From: Silene latifolia
Taxonomy: Eukaryota; Streptophyta; Magnoliopsida; Caryophyllales; Caryophyllaceae
NCBI RefSeq assembly: GCF_048544455.1
Contig: NC_133532.1
Location: 87,685,156-87,749,155, forward strand
DNA length: 64,000 nt
Direction: 5' to 3'
Shown: one piece after another, positions 33,076 to 45,189 of the stretch
Layout of the letters: each line of letters begins with the position of its first letter
Numbering within the stretch: the stretch's first letter is position 1
Program-made: the position numbers and the translations under genes
The notes under the pieces: model-generated
What the model saw: only the letters and a program-made list of their open reading frames with translations
The model's database searches: none
What the model was told of the DNA's origin: nothing

Positions 33076-35570
33076 TGTAGATACCCGGTATCTGCTGAGA
33101 CTCCAACAAACACCCGATGATTATCGGACTACAACATGCTTTGGAATCGCGGCGTTTGATCGACAGTTCGTGTACAACTTTACGTCGGAAAACTTAAAAC
33201 GATTTCGAAAATAAAACTTTTCAAAACTTTTCAAAAGTACCTGGAGTGTTTAATGCATGATGACGGGGTTGCAATGACACTAACTAGAGTCTTAACCGAC
33301 ATTGGACCAAAAACCGACTCAAAATTCAAATCTCGACTCCAACAACGAGTCAAACCGAGTCAAACACAAAAAACAAACCATTCAAATGCTTCCATGTTAA
33401 GATTTCCCGGATTCATGTATGGTCAAGTATCAAACATGTGCATACAAATCCTAGGATAGAACAAATCATGATTGCATTTGTGTGAAAGCGACAAGACACC
33501 TCAAGGACGTGCGACGTGGCTCGCGCCTCTTTGAGCAGCCCAGGTGGCCACGTCGCTCAAAACTCACACAACCACTCATTCTCCTATAAATACCCCTCAA
33601 TTGCCACCATTTGAGAACTTACGCGAGTGTCCGCCCCCTCTTTTCTCCCTTAAAATTCTAGACTCGACTTCCTAAGTAATAATCCGACACGTGTTTACGA
33701 CCTACCGATCGTAAACACAAGCCTTACACATTGTTTGGTACCGTCATCGTGCATTAAATCACTTGACCGACCATCTCGACCACTACACCATCACTAAACT
33801 TAATAAAACACTCTTTTTACATACTAAAACGGTTTTAAACCGAGTCTTTTCTGACAAAACGAGTTGATACACTTACGTCGGTTTCTCGCCATAAGCCAAG
33901 CATGTAAGTATGAGGGTGTAAATATCCTTCTTTTATCATGTATTTACTTGTTTCATGACTATAACATGCTAAATCATGCATAACATGGTCCAAAACATGG
34001 GAAGAATGAGACAAACCGGACTTTTTGGTTGAGGCAGAGGCTACTTACGTAGCACATAGGCTCGCGCCTAAAGCACCCTGCCCAGCCTTAAGTCCAATCC
34101 GTGTTTGGTATCTTCTTTTCCTCTATTTTTCATTTTCATATTTGTAATCGGTTTTTACCGTTTCAAGTATTTTCAAACCATTTTTCACAAGTTTTAACCA
34201 TAAAACATTTTTCACCCTTGGTTCTCAATACCATGACGGTTTAATCCGTGTTTCGGTGATAATATTTGGTTAGTTACATTTAAAAGTTATTTTAAAACCT
34301 TTTATTTCATTTCTTTACATTTTGGGATGTATTTTAAAGCCTTTCATCATTTCTTTACATTTTCAAAATAAATGTATTAGTCACCAACACAAAGTCATCC
34401 TTGGTTCTACATACCATGTCGGATTTTAACCCGAGTACGATGCTGAGTATTGACTAATTATATTCAAATGAACTTAAAACAATTAGTTCATAATTATTTT
34501 CAAAACTATTCATGTCAAGCTTACAAAGTCGAACCCGACATCGAATACCGTCAAAACAATGATGATTATTCAAGTCATGTTCTTCAAATCAACACAACTA
34601 CGGCCTAAACGGTCCTTTCAAACCAAAACGGGTTCATATACCCATTTCTCACCACGTTTTATAAACGTTTTTCAATGGTCAGAACACGTCATATACCGTT
34701 GACTGACCCGCGCCTAAACAGGCCTTTTCTTTTCCTATTTTGAAACCAGGGGAGACCCCCTTATATCGCCAATAGGCTCGCGCCTCATCTGGCTGCCTGG
34801 TGCAGGGTATGTTCCCTTTCCAGCATTAATCTAGGATGATCCCGACTCCGGCTAACCCGGATATAGGATGGATCAGAGGACTAACTTGCTCATTCAAAAA
34901 TCGTATTTCCAAAATGCCTTACTAAGACAAATGGATCACGTTATGCACCATAAACCTAATTCCGTAAATGGATGTTTAATTTCCGTCTTGCATGCAAATC
35001 AATCATAAATCTAACTCGACATCTTATACTTGATACTTGGATTAAATCAATCAACTTAGAAAGCTCTCATATGCTAGGTTTAAACTATTGGATGCGCATT
35101 CATGCATTTAAACCGTTTTATCAACTTTTGCATTCAACCAACCAAGATCGATCAGTAGAGGCCGCTACCCCGGGCGGGATTGGGTGTCTGATTAAAGGGC
35201 TTCCCAATACATACCTTCACCTCCTACTCAGAAACTTTGGATAGTGGACGACCTTATCCAGGGCGTACGAGAGTCATTCTAGAGAGAGGATGCTAAAGAG
35301 GGACGATTCCTTATCTTTAGTACCTATGTCAAACACTACTTTGTGCTTCGTTTGACCGAGGGCTAAAGTGGATTCGAACGGGTTCCAAGCATCCCACAAA
35401 TGCTTGGTGGTGACTCCAAACATCTCTAATCGTTTCGAGACCCTTGCCGAGACAAAACCGACCGATCTAAAACTATCCGGTCAAAAGCATTTTTACGCCG
35501 CTGAGCGTGGCTTTCAAAAGACCGTTGTATGTCCACAGATTGGCTGGGCGTGTAGGTGGCTGTGTCCACA
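33076..35570 (+). repeat. 5' LTR of the Tat element
   Basis: Begins TGTAGATACCCGG and ends GTGTCCACA, 3 bp before the PBS; about 2.5 kb. A perfect 10-bp inverted repeat GCGACGTGGC / GCCACGTCGC (33511-33520, 33547-33556) lies just upstream of a TATA box. The motif GGCTCGCGCCT occurs near 33519, 34050 and 34770. GTCCACAGATTGG is repeated at 35531 and 35563. Confidence 0.72.
33584..33592 (+). promoter_or_regulatory. TATA box in Tat LTR
   Basis: CTATAAATA within CTCCTATAAATACCCC, about 28 bp after the GCGACGTGGC / GCCACGTCGC inverted repeat. It probably sets the U3/R border near 33620. Confidence 0.65.
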
Positions 35571-35573
35571 GAT

Positions 35574-35591
35574 TGGTGACTCCGCTGGGGA
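35574..35591 (+). other. Primer binding site, tRNA-Arg type
   Basis: TGGTGACTCCGCTGGGGA differs at two positions from TGGCGACTCCACTGGGGA, the complement of the plant tRNA-Arg(ACG) 3' end as I recall it. Such a PBS is usual in the Tat/Ogre lineage. Confidence 0.75.
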
Positions 35592-36955
35592 GAACTAGGA
35601 CACTTGTGTCTTTGTGATCCCTAGATGGTGAGACTCGAACGAGGTCTTGGTTGGAATGCATTAATTGATATTACGGTCACGGTCGGGTTCCTTGTCCGGG
35701 CCCACAACCTAACCCTTTTCGACCAATTGCCTCGTCTCGTCGGCGTGAGTTTTCTCATCCCCGCGTTTCGAATCCTGATTGAGTCAAGCATACCATTGAC
35801 GTTACACATTTTTGTTCCATCAAAGAGCTTTCATCACCTTCGAGCACGAGGCTAGGGCACCCTCCTTTTAAGGCAAAACCCGTGTCAGCATAATGCATAA
35901 TATAAAGAAACTGTGAGTGCTTATGTGCTACTTGATCATAAGTACTTCCGTGTCATTTTCAAACTCTCAAAAAACACCCTTTTGCGCCGTTATAATGGCC
36001 GTTTCAAACCTCGGTCTTTCCCCGATCGTTGTAAACCTTTTTAGGCCGTCGTAAAGACGATTTTCAAACCCGGTTTTTATAACCATTTCAACACGCCTTT
36101 CTAGGCCGTCGTAATGACGATTTTCAAACCCGGTTTTTATAACCATTTCAACACGCCTTTCTAGGCCATCGTAATGACGATTTTCAAACTCGTTTTTTAT
36201 ATCCATTTCAACACGCCTTTCTAGGCCGTCGTAATGACGATTTTCAAACTCGGTTTTCTACAACCATTTCAAATCACTTTTTTACGTCGTTATAATCGCC
36301 GCGTCTAGACACGAATTTTAACCCTTTTCGTGCCGACAATTGCTCTTTCAAAACCCGAGAAAAGCACACACCCTTTTATCGAGACACTTTCGGGATCCCG
36401 AGGACCATACACCGTCCTCGAGATCTCTTCAAACTTTTCAAACCCGATTTTCAAAACATGCAATTTTGAATTTCAAAAACCGTCTTGGGAAACAATACAT
36501 TGTTTTCCGAGCCGACTCAAACTCAAAACCGTCTTTTGCAAACAAACTTAAGTCAACCCTTTCAACTGACCGACTTGCGGAGATCCCTATCTTCGGAAGC
36601 CGTCCATAAAACGACAAATGAATCTTTTTGAAAATCTCTATTTTCGAAAACTTCAGTCCACCACTCCAATTCCGCCTCGTGTCGTTCGAGTCGAAGCAAA
36701 CGTACTTATGGGTCTTTACTTATGAGTCGTCTCACCATGAGACTCGTCTAATGGCGTCACGCCGTTACGTTGGACTCGTGTCAAAAGTTTGGTCAATACC
36801 GTCACGTAATAAATCGAGTCAGCACCGAGGTACCACACACGGTTATCCTCGTCTTGTGAGTCTGTTCTTTGTCTCGTCCCTTGTGTTGTCTGCGTTCAGT
36901 CTTTGAACCATGTGGGTTTGAGTTGTAATGTGAGCCGTTTTTCTGCCTCAGAACC
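35592..36955 (+). other. Tat leader (5' untranslated)
   Basis: Long leader between PBS and gag, without supportable ORFs. Contains the 60-bp tandem array at 36001-36300. Confidence 0.65.
36001..36300. repeat. 60-bp tandem repeats in Tat leader
   Basis: Three close copies (36061-36240) of a 60-bp unit with AACCATTTCAACACGCCTTT and GTCGTAATGACGATTTTCAAA, and a diverged copy on each side. The period is exactly 60 bp, so the frame is kept across copies. Confidence 0.93.
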
Positions 36956-38638
36956 ATGGCCCCGTCTTCAACTTCGTCCAACAACAACAATGATAACAAC
37001 AGGGATGTCACAACTGCTCAGCTAGCCAACCTACTCATTGCTCTTAAGGTCACTCTGGATCATGTCGAGACCCGTATCGACACCCTGGAAAACAAAGAAA
37101 CTGGAGAGCACAACACTCCGCCCTTAACTAAAACTGAGAAAAGGCTCAAGCTCTTGGAAGAACAACTCCTAGCCCGGGGTAACAATATCCATCTTGAGAA
37201 CAACCGAAGATTTGAACCTGTTGGAGATCAACTACCCGAGAACTTTACCCTGACTGATGTGCCCATATTCAAGGGAGTGGGGGACCCACTCAATCATATT
37301 CGAGCCTTCAAAGACTACGTGGCCATAAAAGGGGTTAAACATGAACTTTTAACCCGGATCTTTCCATCATCCTTGGAACCGATCCCTCGCCAATGGTACT
37401 ATTCCCTTGACCCGAAGAACCTTAATACCTGGGATGAGGTCGCAGTTGAGTTTGCTAAGCAATATGCCGACAATGTCGAAATTTAAGCCAATACCCGTAC
37501 TCTTGAGGTCCTAACCCAGAATGACAAGGAAGGATTCACCGAGTTCTTAACCCGTTGGAGGAGGGTAAGCACTCAGTTGGTCAGCAAGTCGAGTAAGTCA
37601 ACCTTGGTAGAAAAGTTTGTCAACAATCTACGCCCGGTATACGCCAACTTACTAAGGTACCAAAACATCAAGACCTTCCAAGACCTGCAAATCCTTGGGA
37701 CACGCATTGAAGATGACCTCCGAAAGGGTGTCCTAGCCAAAACCACCGGTAGAGGCTACCACAGATCCACATCAACCGGATCTCGCCCTTATTGTCAGAC
37801 GAACAAGATTGATGAGGTCAACCTCCTTGAACCAACCGCCAAGAGATCTAAGCGCCCCCATAGAGTCTTCACCAATATACGGTCAACTTATGCAAGCGCC
37901 CTAAAAAGGCTTATAGACCAGGGGAAGCTACAACCGATCGGACCTACCCCGGATCCGTCTGATGCTAAGAAATCCCGCTTCTGGAACCCTAATGCCTACT
38001 GTCAATACCACCAAGGGAAAGGTCATGACACGGAAACCTGCTTCAAGCTCAAACACATCATCCAAGACATGATCGAGAAAGGGGAATTACCTTTGCCTCC
38101 ACCGACTAAACCAAATAACAAGACAAACCCTTTGGGAATCCATGCTATCTTCGATGATGAGCCGACCATGGAATGCTCACACCTCATCCTACCAATTGAT
38201 GACGAGGTGAATGCCCTGGAGAAAGATTCCTCGGACGGGGTATTTGTGTTCAGTGCCGCAACAATGCTTGCCATGTTCCAACAAGTTGAGGAAGCTATAA
38301 CCAGTCTCTCCGAAAGGATTACCCAGCTTGACGATGCTTACCGCCGACTGATTTTCAATCCTCCAACACCACGCTCGTGGGAAGGTCCTCCGAGCACCCA
38401 AAACTACCCTCACCAGGATGGATTGCTCCCGCGACCATTCTTGCATGCACCTCACGATAACCACAACAATCACCTTCACAATAATCAACCTCACAAAAAC
38501 TACCCTCACAAAAATTTCCCTCACAAAAACTACCCACCGAGAAATACCCCTCAAAGGTACCCTCGGTATCCCGAAATCAATGGCATTTGGAGAGATGATG
38601 TTAAAGATGTCTATATCGTCCCAGGGAAGGTTAAGTAG
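36956..38638 (+). pseudogene. Tat gag polyprotein, one in-frame stop
   Basis: Gag forms the particle and binds RNA. The ATG in ACCATGGCC opens an Asn/Ser-rich start. The Retrotrans_gag core follows (FKGVGDPLNHIRAFKDY ... WYYSLDPKNLNTWDEV ... FAKQYADNVEI, then FTEFLTRWRRVSTQL). Next come a basic linker and a zinc-binding-like segment (CQYHQGKGHDTETCFKLKH). Near the end is a His/Asn/Pro-rich low-complexity tail encoded by CTCACAAAAACTACC-type repeats. The frame is single from 36956 to 38638, broken only by TAA at 37484-37486. Everything else is open, so this is a young pseudogene. Confidence 0.85.
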
Positions 38639-39477
38639 GTGAAAGAGATCGGTCATCTTACCCTGTCCGGAAGCCCCTATCAAAACCCGAACAATTTAAC
38701 GGTCGCTCCAACAACGAATGACCAAGTTATCCCGAACATGGATACTCAACCCAAGGCTTCGAGAATTCGATCCTCAAACAACTGCAGAAAGAAAAAGCCG
38801 AAATTTTAATTTGGCAACTGATTGCTACATCCTTCGAGCATCGGCAAGATCTACTATAAGCCTTGGGAAAACTGACTGTGCCCTCTAACTCCTCCCCGGA
38901 AGAAGTGGTGGCACACATGACAAGGGATGTCCCTGATTTGAGCAACCCGGTCATCTTCTCCGACGAAGATATCGCTCCCTTCGGAGCCAACCCCAACCTG
39001 GCCCAATACATCACCGTACAGTGCCTCAAAAAGAATGTGCCTATGGGTCTTGTGGATGACAGATCCGTGGTGAATGTCATTCCTCTCAAAACGGCTCATA
39101 AACTGGGCATCAAAGAAGCTGATTTGGTCCCAACCAATCAAGGAGTACGTGCCTATGATGGCACTGGTCGTAAGGTCGCGAGGCTTATCATTCTAACCAT
39201 CGCAACTGGACCACTGGAAAGGCAAACCAGTTTTTAGGCAGTCGACATCGACGCCTCCTTCAACATGCTCCTGGGACGTCCCTGGATTCATGCCGTCAAG
39301 GCAGTTACTTCAACTCTCCACCAGAAAATCAGGGTCCCCTTCAACGGGAAAACGATCACGATTCCTGCTTCCCCGATCAAAGCCGTCATGAGAAAGGGAA
39401 TAGCCTCCCAAGCCATCGAGGAATATGACAATGAAATGTGGGGATTTAAAGCTGTGAATGCCATAACCGATGAATAA
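38639..39477 (+). pseudogene. Tat protease region, active site altered
   Basis: Downstream of gag, in a different frame. The open part begins near 38863 with VPSNSSPEEVVAHM and contains LVDDRSVVNVIPLKTAHKLG, the retropepsin active-site region, then VRAYDGTG and LLGRPWIHAV, typical of plant Ty3 proteases. The catalytic D-S/T-G triad is normally DDGS here; the Gly codon encodes Arg, which should abolish activity. There is one in-frame TAG at 39235-39237, and stops before 38863. The open frame ends at 39475-39477. Confidence 0.75.
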
Positions 39478-41170
39478 ACGCCCTTTGATTGTGACCCGTT
39501 TCCCAACCTCACAGTCAACCGCATTCTGATGCGCCAGGGTTATTTCCCGTGTTTACCCCTTGAAGAGTCTATTGATCCAAAATACTCAAGAGGGGGGGGG
39601 GGTGAATTGAGGATTTAAAACTTTTGAAAGCTTTTTCGATTATGTGTATGTAATTGATTATTTAAAGTTTATTGATTAAACTTTAACTAATAAACTATTG
39701 AATGTAAAACGAAATATGCAAACGAACGAAAGAACGAGGAGACACACGGTTTTTGAAGTGGTTCAGTTTCACAAGTCGAAACCTACGTCCACTATTCTCG
39801 ATTAATAAATTTAGTACCTTTCTACGGATTACAAATTTACTAAACCAACTCGTACAACTAACTCTAGCTGTAACTCAATGAGTACCGTTAAATACTCGAG
39901 TGACTAACTTACGCTAATAAGAAAGTACTAATGATTCTTGCAAAGGTTCACGTTAATGAACAAGTAAGAAATCAACTAAGCTCTATTATCTTATAATGAT
40001 AACAATAAGAACGAGTATACAAGTTTAAAACACACGACCTTTCAAAAATAACAAATCGGTTTTTCTGCCTGAAAACACACGGTTTGCTTTGTAAAATTAA
40101 AATCAATTTTTATGCTTAAGGTCTCTACTTTAGATGTTGTAAAGAGTAAAGTATTTATAGGAAGGAAAGAGTAGGGCAATTCAGTTTACAAGAACACTAA
40201 TTGGCCGAATAAAGGAGATATGTTAAGAAATCATATCTTCTATTATCTCTTTCCTAAAAGCCTTAAAAGATAATAAAGAATATTCGAAAAGATAGAATAT
40301 AATCTATTCAAATATTATCTTTACTATAAATTCTAAGATATGATAAGATTTTCTAAAACAAGAATATCTTTTATCATAAACAAATATATTAAGTAAGATA
40401 TATAAGATATGTAAAGATATTATTATAGAATAAAATCTTTACCAAATATACCCTAGGTAACACGAGATGTCACGGCTCGTAAGCCTCGTGACTCGTGCAA
40501 ACCCTAGCTCAATATATGGGTTAGAATTTAGGTTTTAAGAGAGGTTTTGTTGAAACCCTAATTACTAGCAAGGTCCAACTCATAAGTTGGTCCAAAACAA
40601 CTACTAGTCAACGTTCAACATAAAACTGAACTCCGCACTAAACCGGGCTTAAATAAATAAATACTTTTATCAAAACATTTAAAATAAACTTTAAACAATT
40701 TTCAAAAAGATTTTGAAACACTATAAGTCGTGTATAATAAACTCAACATTTCAATGTTATAGTAGGGGAGCTATAACATTGAGCTCTTTTACTAGTAATG
40801 TTATAGCTGCAAAGCTATAACTTTACCAATTCAAGAAACTCATTCTTGGTTATCATTACGAGATAATCATCTATACTATTCTAATCTTCAAGGAGATCTT
40901 CGAGTATAGGCTACGTCATCATCCAAGCTTGATTAATCTTTAGACGGACTTCGTCTTCACTTAAATCTTGAATGAATCTTTATATTGTTTGATCTTGAAT
41001 AGAGGCTTGAACATTTCATACTATCATCACAATCTCCATTGTTGCTTGCTTGTAATAAGTTGATTCTAAAACACTTAGACAAACGATTACGCGCAACAAG
41101 TATATAAAATATAAAACACCTTGACATCATCAAAACACAAACATATAGGCTATATGGTTCAACACCCCTC
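39478..41170. mobile_element. Foreign ~1.6-kb block replacing reverse transcriptase
   Basis: Pol-like sequence ends near 39590 (after LEESIDPKYS-like coding), at a G-run following ACTCAAGAG. The right edge is near 41170, at TTCAACACCCCTCAATC, and RNase H follows. Read in reverse, the right end (GGATTGAGGGGTGTTGAA) resembles the left (GAGGGGGTGAATTGAGG), which suggests imperfect inverted ends. The interior is AT-rich and non-coding, with AGATAT-rich stretches and no ORF. The element type is not assigned. Reverse transcriptase motifs are absent on both sides, so this is not a simple insertion: RT was deleted as well. Confidence 0.5.
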
Positions 41171-42660
41171 AATCCCCTGAAGGACACCTTACCTCCCTTG
41201 AATCGGAGAGTTAAGGTGTCCGATCACCCGAGGGAGAATATGTTCCGATCTCAGTCAAGCTAGACTTTGCCGTCAACAACAATGCCGCTGAATATGAAGC
41301 ATGCCTCATCGGCCTACAAGCAGCCATCACACTTGGCATCAAGAGACTGAGAGTCCACGGCGATTCCTCACTCATCATCAATCAGGTGTCCGGATCATAG
41401 AAAATCCGAAGTGACAGCTTAGCTCTCTACTGAGTGAAAATCAATCAAGAGGCCGAGTTCTTCGACCAAATCGACTACTTCCACTTGCCACGAGAAGAAA
41501 ATCAATTTGTTGATGCCCTGGCAAAACTTGTCGGAATCATCAATATACCTGATGACATGACATCGATGCCCCTATGTGTCGAGAGAAGGAGCGAACCTGC
41601 TCACATTTGTGCCATTAACAACGACGAGAAAAGCCATGTCGAACCCTGGTACCAAGCTATCCTCAACTACAAAACCAAAAATGAATCCCCTCCCAACTCT
41701 GACCCAAGAGGACAAAGAGCCATCCGTTTACTTGCATCATAATTCGTGATAAACCAAGATCAACTATACAAAAGAACACCCCAAGGGATTCTCCTCCTTT
41801 GCATTGACCATCACAAAGCCAAAAAAGTCATGGGAGAGGTTCAAGACGGAGAATGTGGCCCTCACATGAGCGCAATGATGCTTACCCGAAAGATCATGCG
41901 GCTAGGTTACTACTGGACCACCACGAAAGCTGATTGCCGTAACTACGTCAAACATTGCCACAATTGCCAAATCTTCCCCAACATACAACACGTACCACCA
42001 TCCCTTTTGTACACCATGACATCACCCTGGCCTTTCTCAACCTGGGGCATCGACATCATCGGGAAAGTCAACCCAATAGGCACTAATGGGCATTGCTTCG
42101 TCCTCGTCGCCCTCGACTACTTCACCAAATGGGTAGAAGCGCAGTCATATGCAGTCTTGACCGCCAAACAAGTGGCCAAGTTCATCCAAAACATCATCAT
42201 CTGCCGATATGGGGTGCCCCATGAAATCATCAGCGATTAAGGCTCTCACTTCCGGGCAGAAACACAGACCTTGCTGGACAAATACAAGATCAAACGAAAT
42301 CGATCATCCCCCTACCATTCCCAAACCAACAGAGCGGTGGAGGCATCTAACAAAACTCTTGTCACCATTATCAAGAAAATGCAAGACAACTATCGCGATT
42401 GGCCGAGCAAACTCCCATTCGCACTTTGGGGATACCGAACCTCCATCCGAACACCGATACGGTATGGAGGCGGTTCAGCCGGTAAAGTTAGAGGTCCCTT
42501 CTCTACGCATCCTACTGTAAAGTCAACTCCCTCAGGCGGAATGGACCCGTCGAAGGTGCGAACAACTCACTCTTCTAGACGAACGGCGACTCAACGCCTT
42601 GCACAATGTCTAGCTATACCAACGGCGTATACAACGGGCATTTTACAAGAAGGTTAAACC
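41171..42660 (+). pseudogene. Tat RNase H and integrase, interrupted
   Basis: One frame carries RNase H (SPEGEYVPISVKLDF, NNAAEYEACLIGL, HGDSSLIINQ, FVDALAKL). It continues into integrase. The zinc-binding part is H..H near LCIDHHKAKK with HCHNCQ. The catalytic core has GIDIIG for the first Asp, IISD followed by GSHFR for the second, and NRAVEASNKT for the Glu. In-frame stops are at 41398, 41431, 41740 and 42238, the last directly after the second catalytic Asp. A frameshift near 42465 moves YGMEAVQPVKLEVPSL into another frame. The amino end of RNase H is missing at the foreign block. Confidence 0.85.
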
Positions 42661-43600
42661 CAGGAACATCAAGGAAGGCGACTTGGTCCTCAAGTCGGTC
42701 CGAGCACCATTACCCGTAGATCCGAGGGGAAAATTCAAACCCAACTAGGCCGGGCCATACCTGGTCAAGAAGATACTTTCGGAGGGCGCAGTGAGACTGA
42801 GTGGCCTAGACGGGGAGGAATTTACAAACCCGACCAACCTAGACCAACTTAAGAAATACTATCCTTGAACCGTAGCAACCAATGACCTAACCCTAGTTTT
42901 ACAACGAGCGACCACCTTAACCCTTTTCAAGTCAAGTTCCTCGGCGCATTCGGATTTGAAATTGCATGTTTTATCGAGTATAAGTTGCGGCACCATGCCC
43001 GTTTCGAATGTCCTTTGATCTGTCAAAGGCAACAACACCCCTGAACTACGAGCATGGTTTGATTTTACCTCTTCAGGTGGATACGTAGGCAGTCCTTCTT
43101 ATACATGAGGGATACAACCACAAAACCCAATCAAAACCGCCAAAACCCCTGAACTACGAGCATGGTTTGATTTCACCTTTTTAGGTGGATACGTAGGCAG
43201 TTCTTTCTTACACAAGAAGGATACAACCATCCCCATAAATAAAAAAACCCCACATACAAAAAAACATCTCCATCAGAAAAAAGAAAGGAGAAAACATTCC
43301 CTTTCCCCAAAAAAATACAAAAAAAGAAGCCTTTCTCCCTTCCCACAAAAATCCCACTTTCCCAAGTGCAAATGTTTAGGACGATTCAAGCCGAATTGCC
43401 TTTACAAAATGGATGGAAGAAACAAGCGTTCACATTTCGACACGAGCAATCTTCTTATTTAATTAATAATGGGAGGGATTACAATTTCAACAACAAATAA
43501 AGCTCGACGAGTCTACCACTTGTCAAAGCTAAGGTGTCCACTAAAATACCTCACATAATAAAACTAGCATAAAACACACAATATATAGCTAGTACAACAT
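42661..43600 (+). other. Tat post-integrase non-coding region with 108-bp duplication
   Basis: The end of integrase decays here (KKYYP-like end at about 42870). CCTGAACTACGAGCATGGTT ... GGTGGATACGTAGGCAGT occurs at 43036 and again at 43145, a tandem duplication of 108 bp. This motif is typical of Tat elements after pol. It is followed by an A/C-rich tract. Confidence 0.7.
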
Positions 43601-43609
43601 AATAAAAAC

Positions 43610-45082
43610 TCACAACAATAATATAACATAATAATAAAGTGGGTAATGGAGGTCTTCACTCTTCCATTCTACCCTTGCCTTTTCCCTCAGGGTACATCTT
43701 CCCCTTGTTCTTCTAGTTGGCCCCCTAGCATGGACTTCTTCCTCGGAATGGATCCTCAATGGATCTACAACGGCGACGGCCTCCGGTCTATTGCAAGACC
43801 CATGTTCGGCCCGAAACGAGCCCATGCACGGCCCACTACATGTTTGGGACCCGAGCTTCTCCTCTTTGGTGGCCTCATCACATCTGGGCTAACTCCATCA
43901 ACATAATCCTCAAAGAAAGCACGGTTTGCCTTGCCAACCTCTCGATACTTCAAGTCGACAACCTCGTCCTTACGGTATTTCGACCTCTCTTCCAAGGACG
44001 AAGCTCTCGACCACTTGACATAAGCAGGAGTCACCCATGTCGTGGCAACGTGGTTTGGTACATCCCGAAGCGGCCGAGTGGCCCACCATCTTTCGAAGAC
44101 CTCCACAAGCTTGGAGTTCCGGAAAACATTCTCTTGAACAAGGGTATCTTGAGCGGGCACCTTTTCTTGACGCCTCATTTACCTCATGAGCCTTTCGAGA
44201 TAAATGAAGGAAGCAACCTTCAAACCCACCACTATCAAATAACGAGGACTAGCACCCGAAGCGGGAAACCCCGTGAAGGACCTCAAGTGCCACCATGGCA
44301 CCACCCATCGGATGTGAGGACCACCCACCTCCGCCAATCTGGCGGCCCAATAGGCCTCGGTGGAAGCAAAACTATCCGAGTACAACTTCTTCCTCACGGT
44401 AAGGTGATGGAAGGAATAAGAAGAAGAATCAACAGGAGGCTCTACATACCATAACCTCTCCAATACCCACACTTGGAGGATCCTTGGAGATCCAAACGGG
44501 AGAGCTTCTCCACAAGAGCCCTTCTTGTCCAAAGCTTGGATGATCTCGCCAAGCACCAACCATGATGGATCTCTATCATGCTCCATTTGCTCAACAACAT
44601 GCACAAGAGTCATGCTACCATAGCATTTCGGCCCTTCCTTCTTCAAAGCAACAACAAAGAGGTATACATAGACAAGGCAAAAGGCAAGAGCCCTTCTCCT
44701 AGACACCTCCGAAACATTGGCATCCAATCGGTTTAAGAAAATGTTGATAAGTGAGAAAGTTGACTTGACTTGTCGACAAACCCAACATTGAACGGAATTT
44801 GTCTTTATAGAACAACCGAGTCGGAGGAAGCACCGGAACACAATCCGGCCACCCACCAGTGGCTCCAACTTTTTTGGCTAGTGGACAAATTTTAACTTTC
44901 GGGAAAACGAAAACATGGTGTTTCGAATCCCAAAACCGAGAGCATGCTTCGAGAAATGAGGATTGCACCTTGACTTGACGGAGCACCAACAATTGACCAA
45001 CTCCCTTGCAAATGAGTTGATACTTCTCGGGAGGCGACAACTCCCGGCACCATTGTCGTAACGCATTCTCAAAGGCGTCCAT
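43610..45082 (-). pseudogene. Antisense DUF7745-like gene of the Tat element
   Basis: It opens at ATG 45080-45082 with MDAFENALRQW; a longer in-frame start at 45160 would overlap the TATA box region. Then follow LRQVKVQSSFLEACSRFW, KICPLAKK, GGWPDCVP, TRLFYKDKFR, RRRALAFCLVYVYLF, WLVLGEIIQALD and RWVVPWWHLRSFTG. I recall this block order as the plant DUF7745 domain. A frameshift lies near 44750 and a TAA at 44179-44181 is followed directly by an in-frame ATG and more related sequence to 43765. The tail to 43610 is in another frame and is basic. Function unknown. It is antisense to pol, a known arrangement of extra ORFs in the Tat lineage. There is no intron, unlike the copy at 27311. Confidence 0.75.
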
Positions 45083-45167
45083 GAAATATTTTTGTGGAAG
45101 AAGAAGAAGAGGTTTTGTAGAGATGTTTTTTGTTTCGGATGATGAAACAATGAAGCACAAACATCCT

Positions 45168-45177
45168 TATTTATACA
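45168..45177 (-). promoter_or_regulatory. TATA box of antisense DUF7745-like gene
   Basis: On the minus strand TGTATAAATA, about 90 bp before the ATG. The copy at 22208 has the same spacing once the LINE is ignored. Confidence 0.65.
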
Positions 45178-45189
45178 AAATAATCAGCG

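Noticed and set aside
38189..38683. 164-codon minus-strand ORF opposite gag
   Set aside because: Shadow of the gag frame and its His/Asn-rich repeat.
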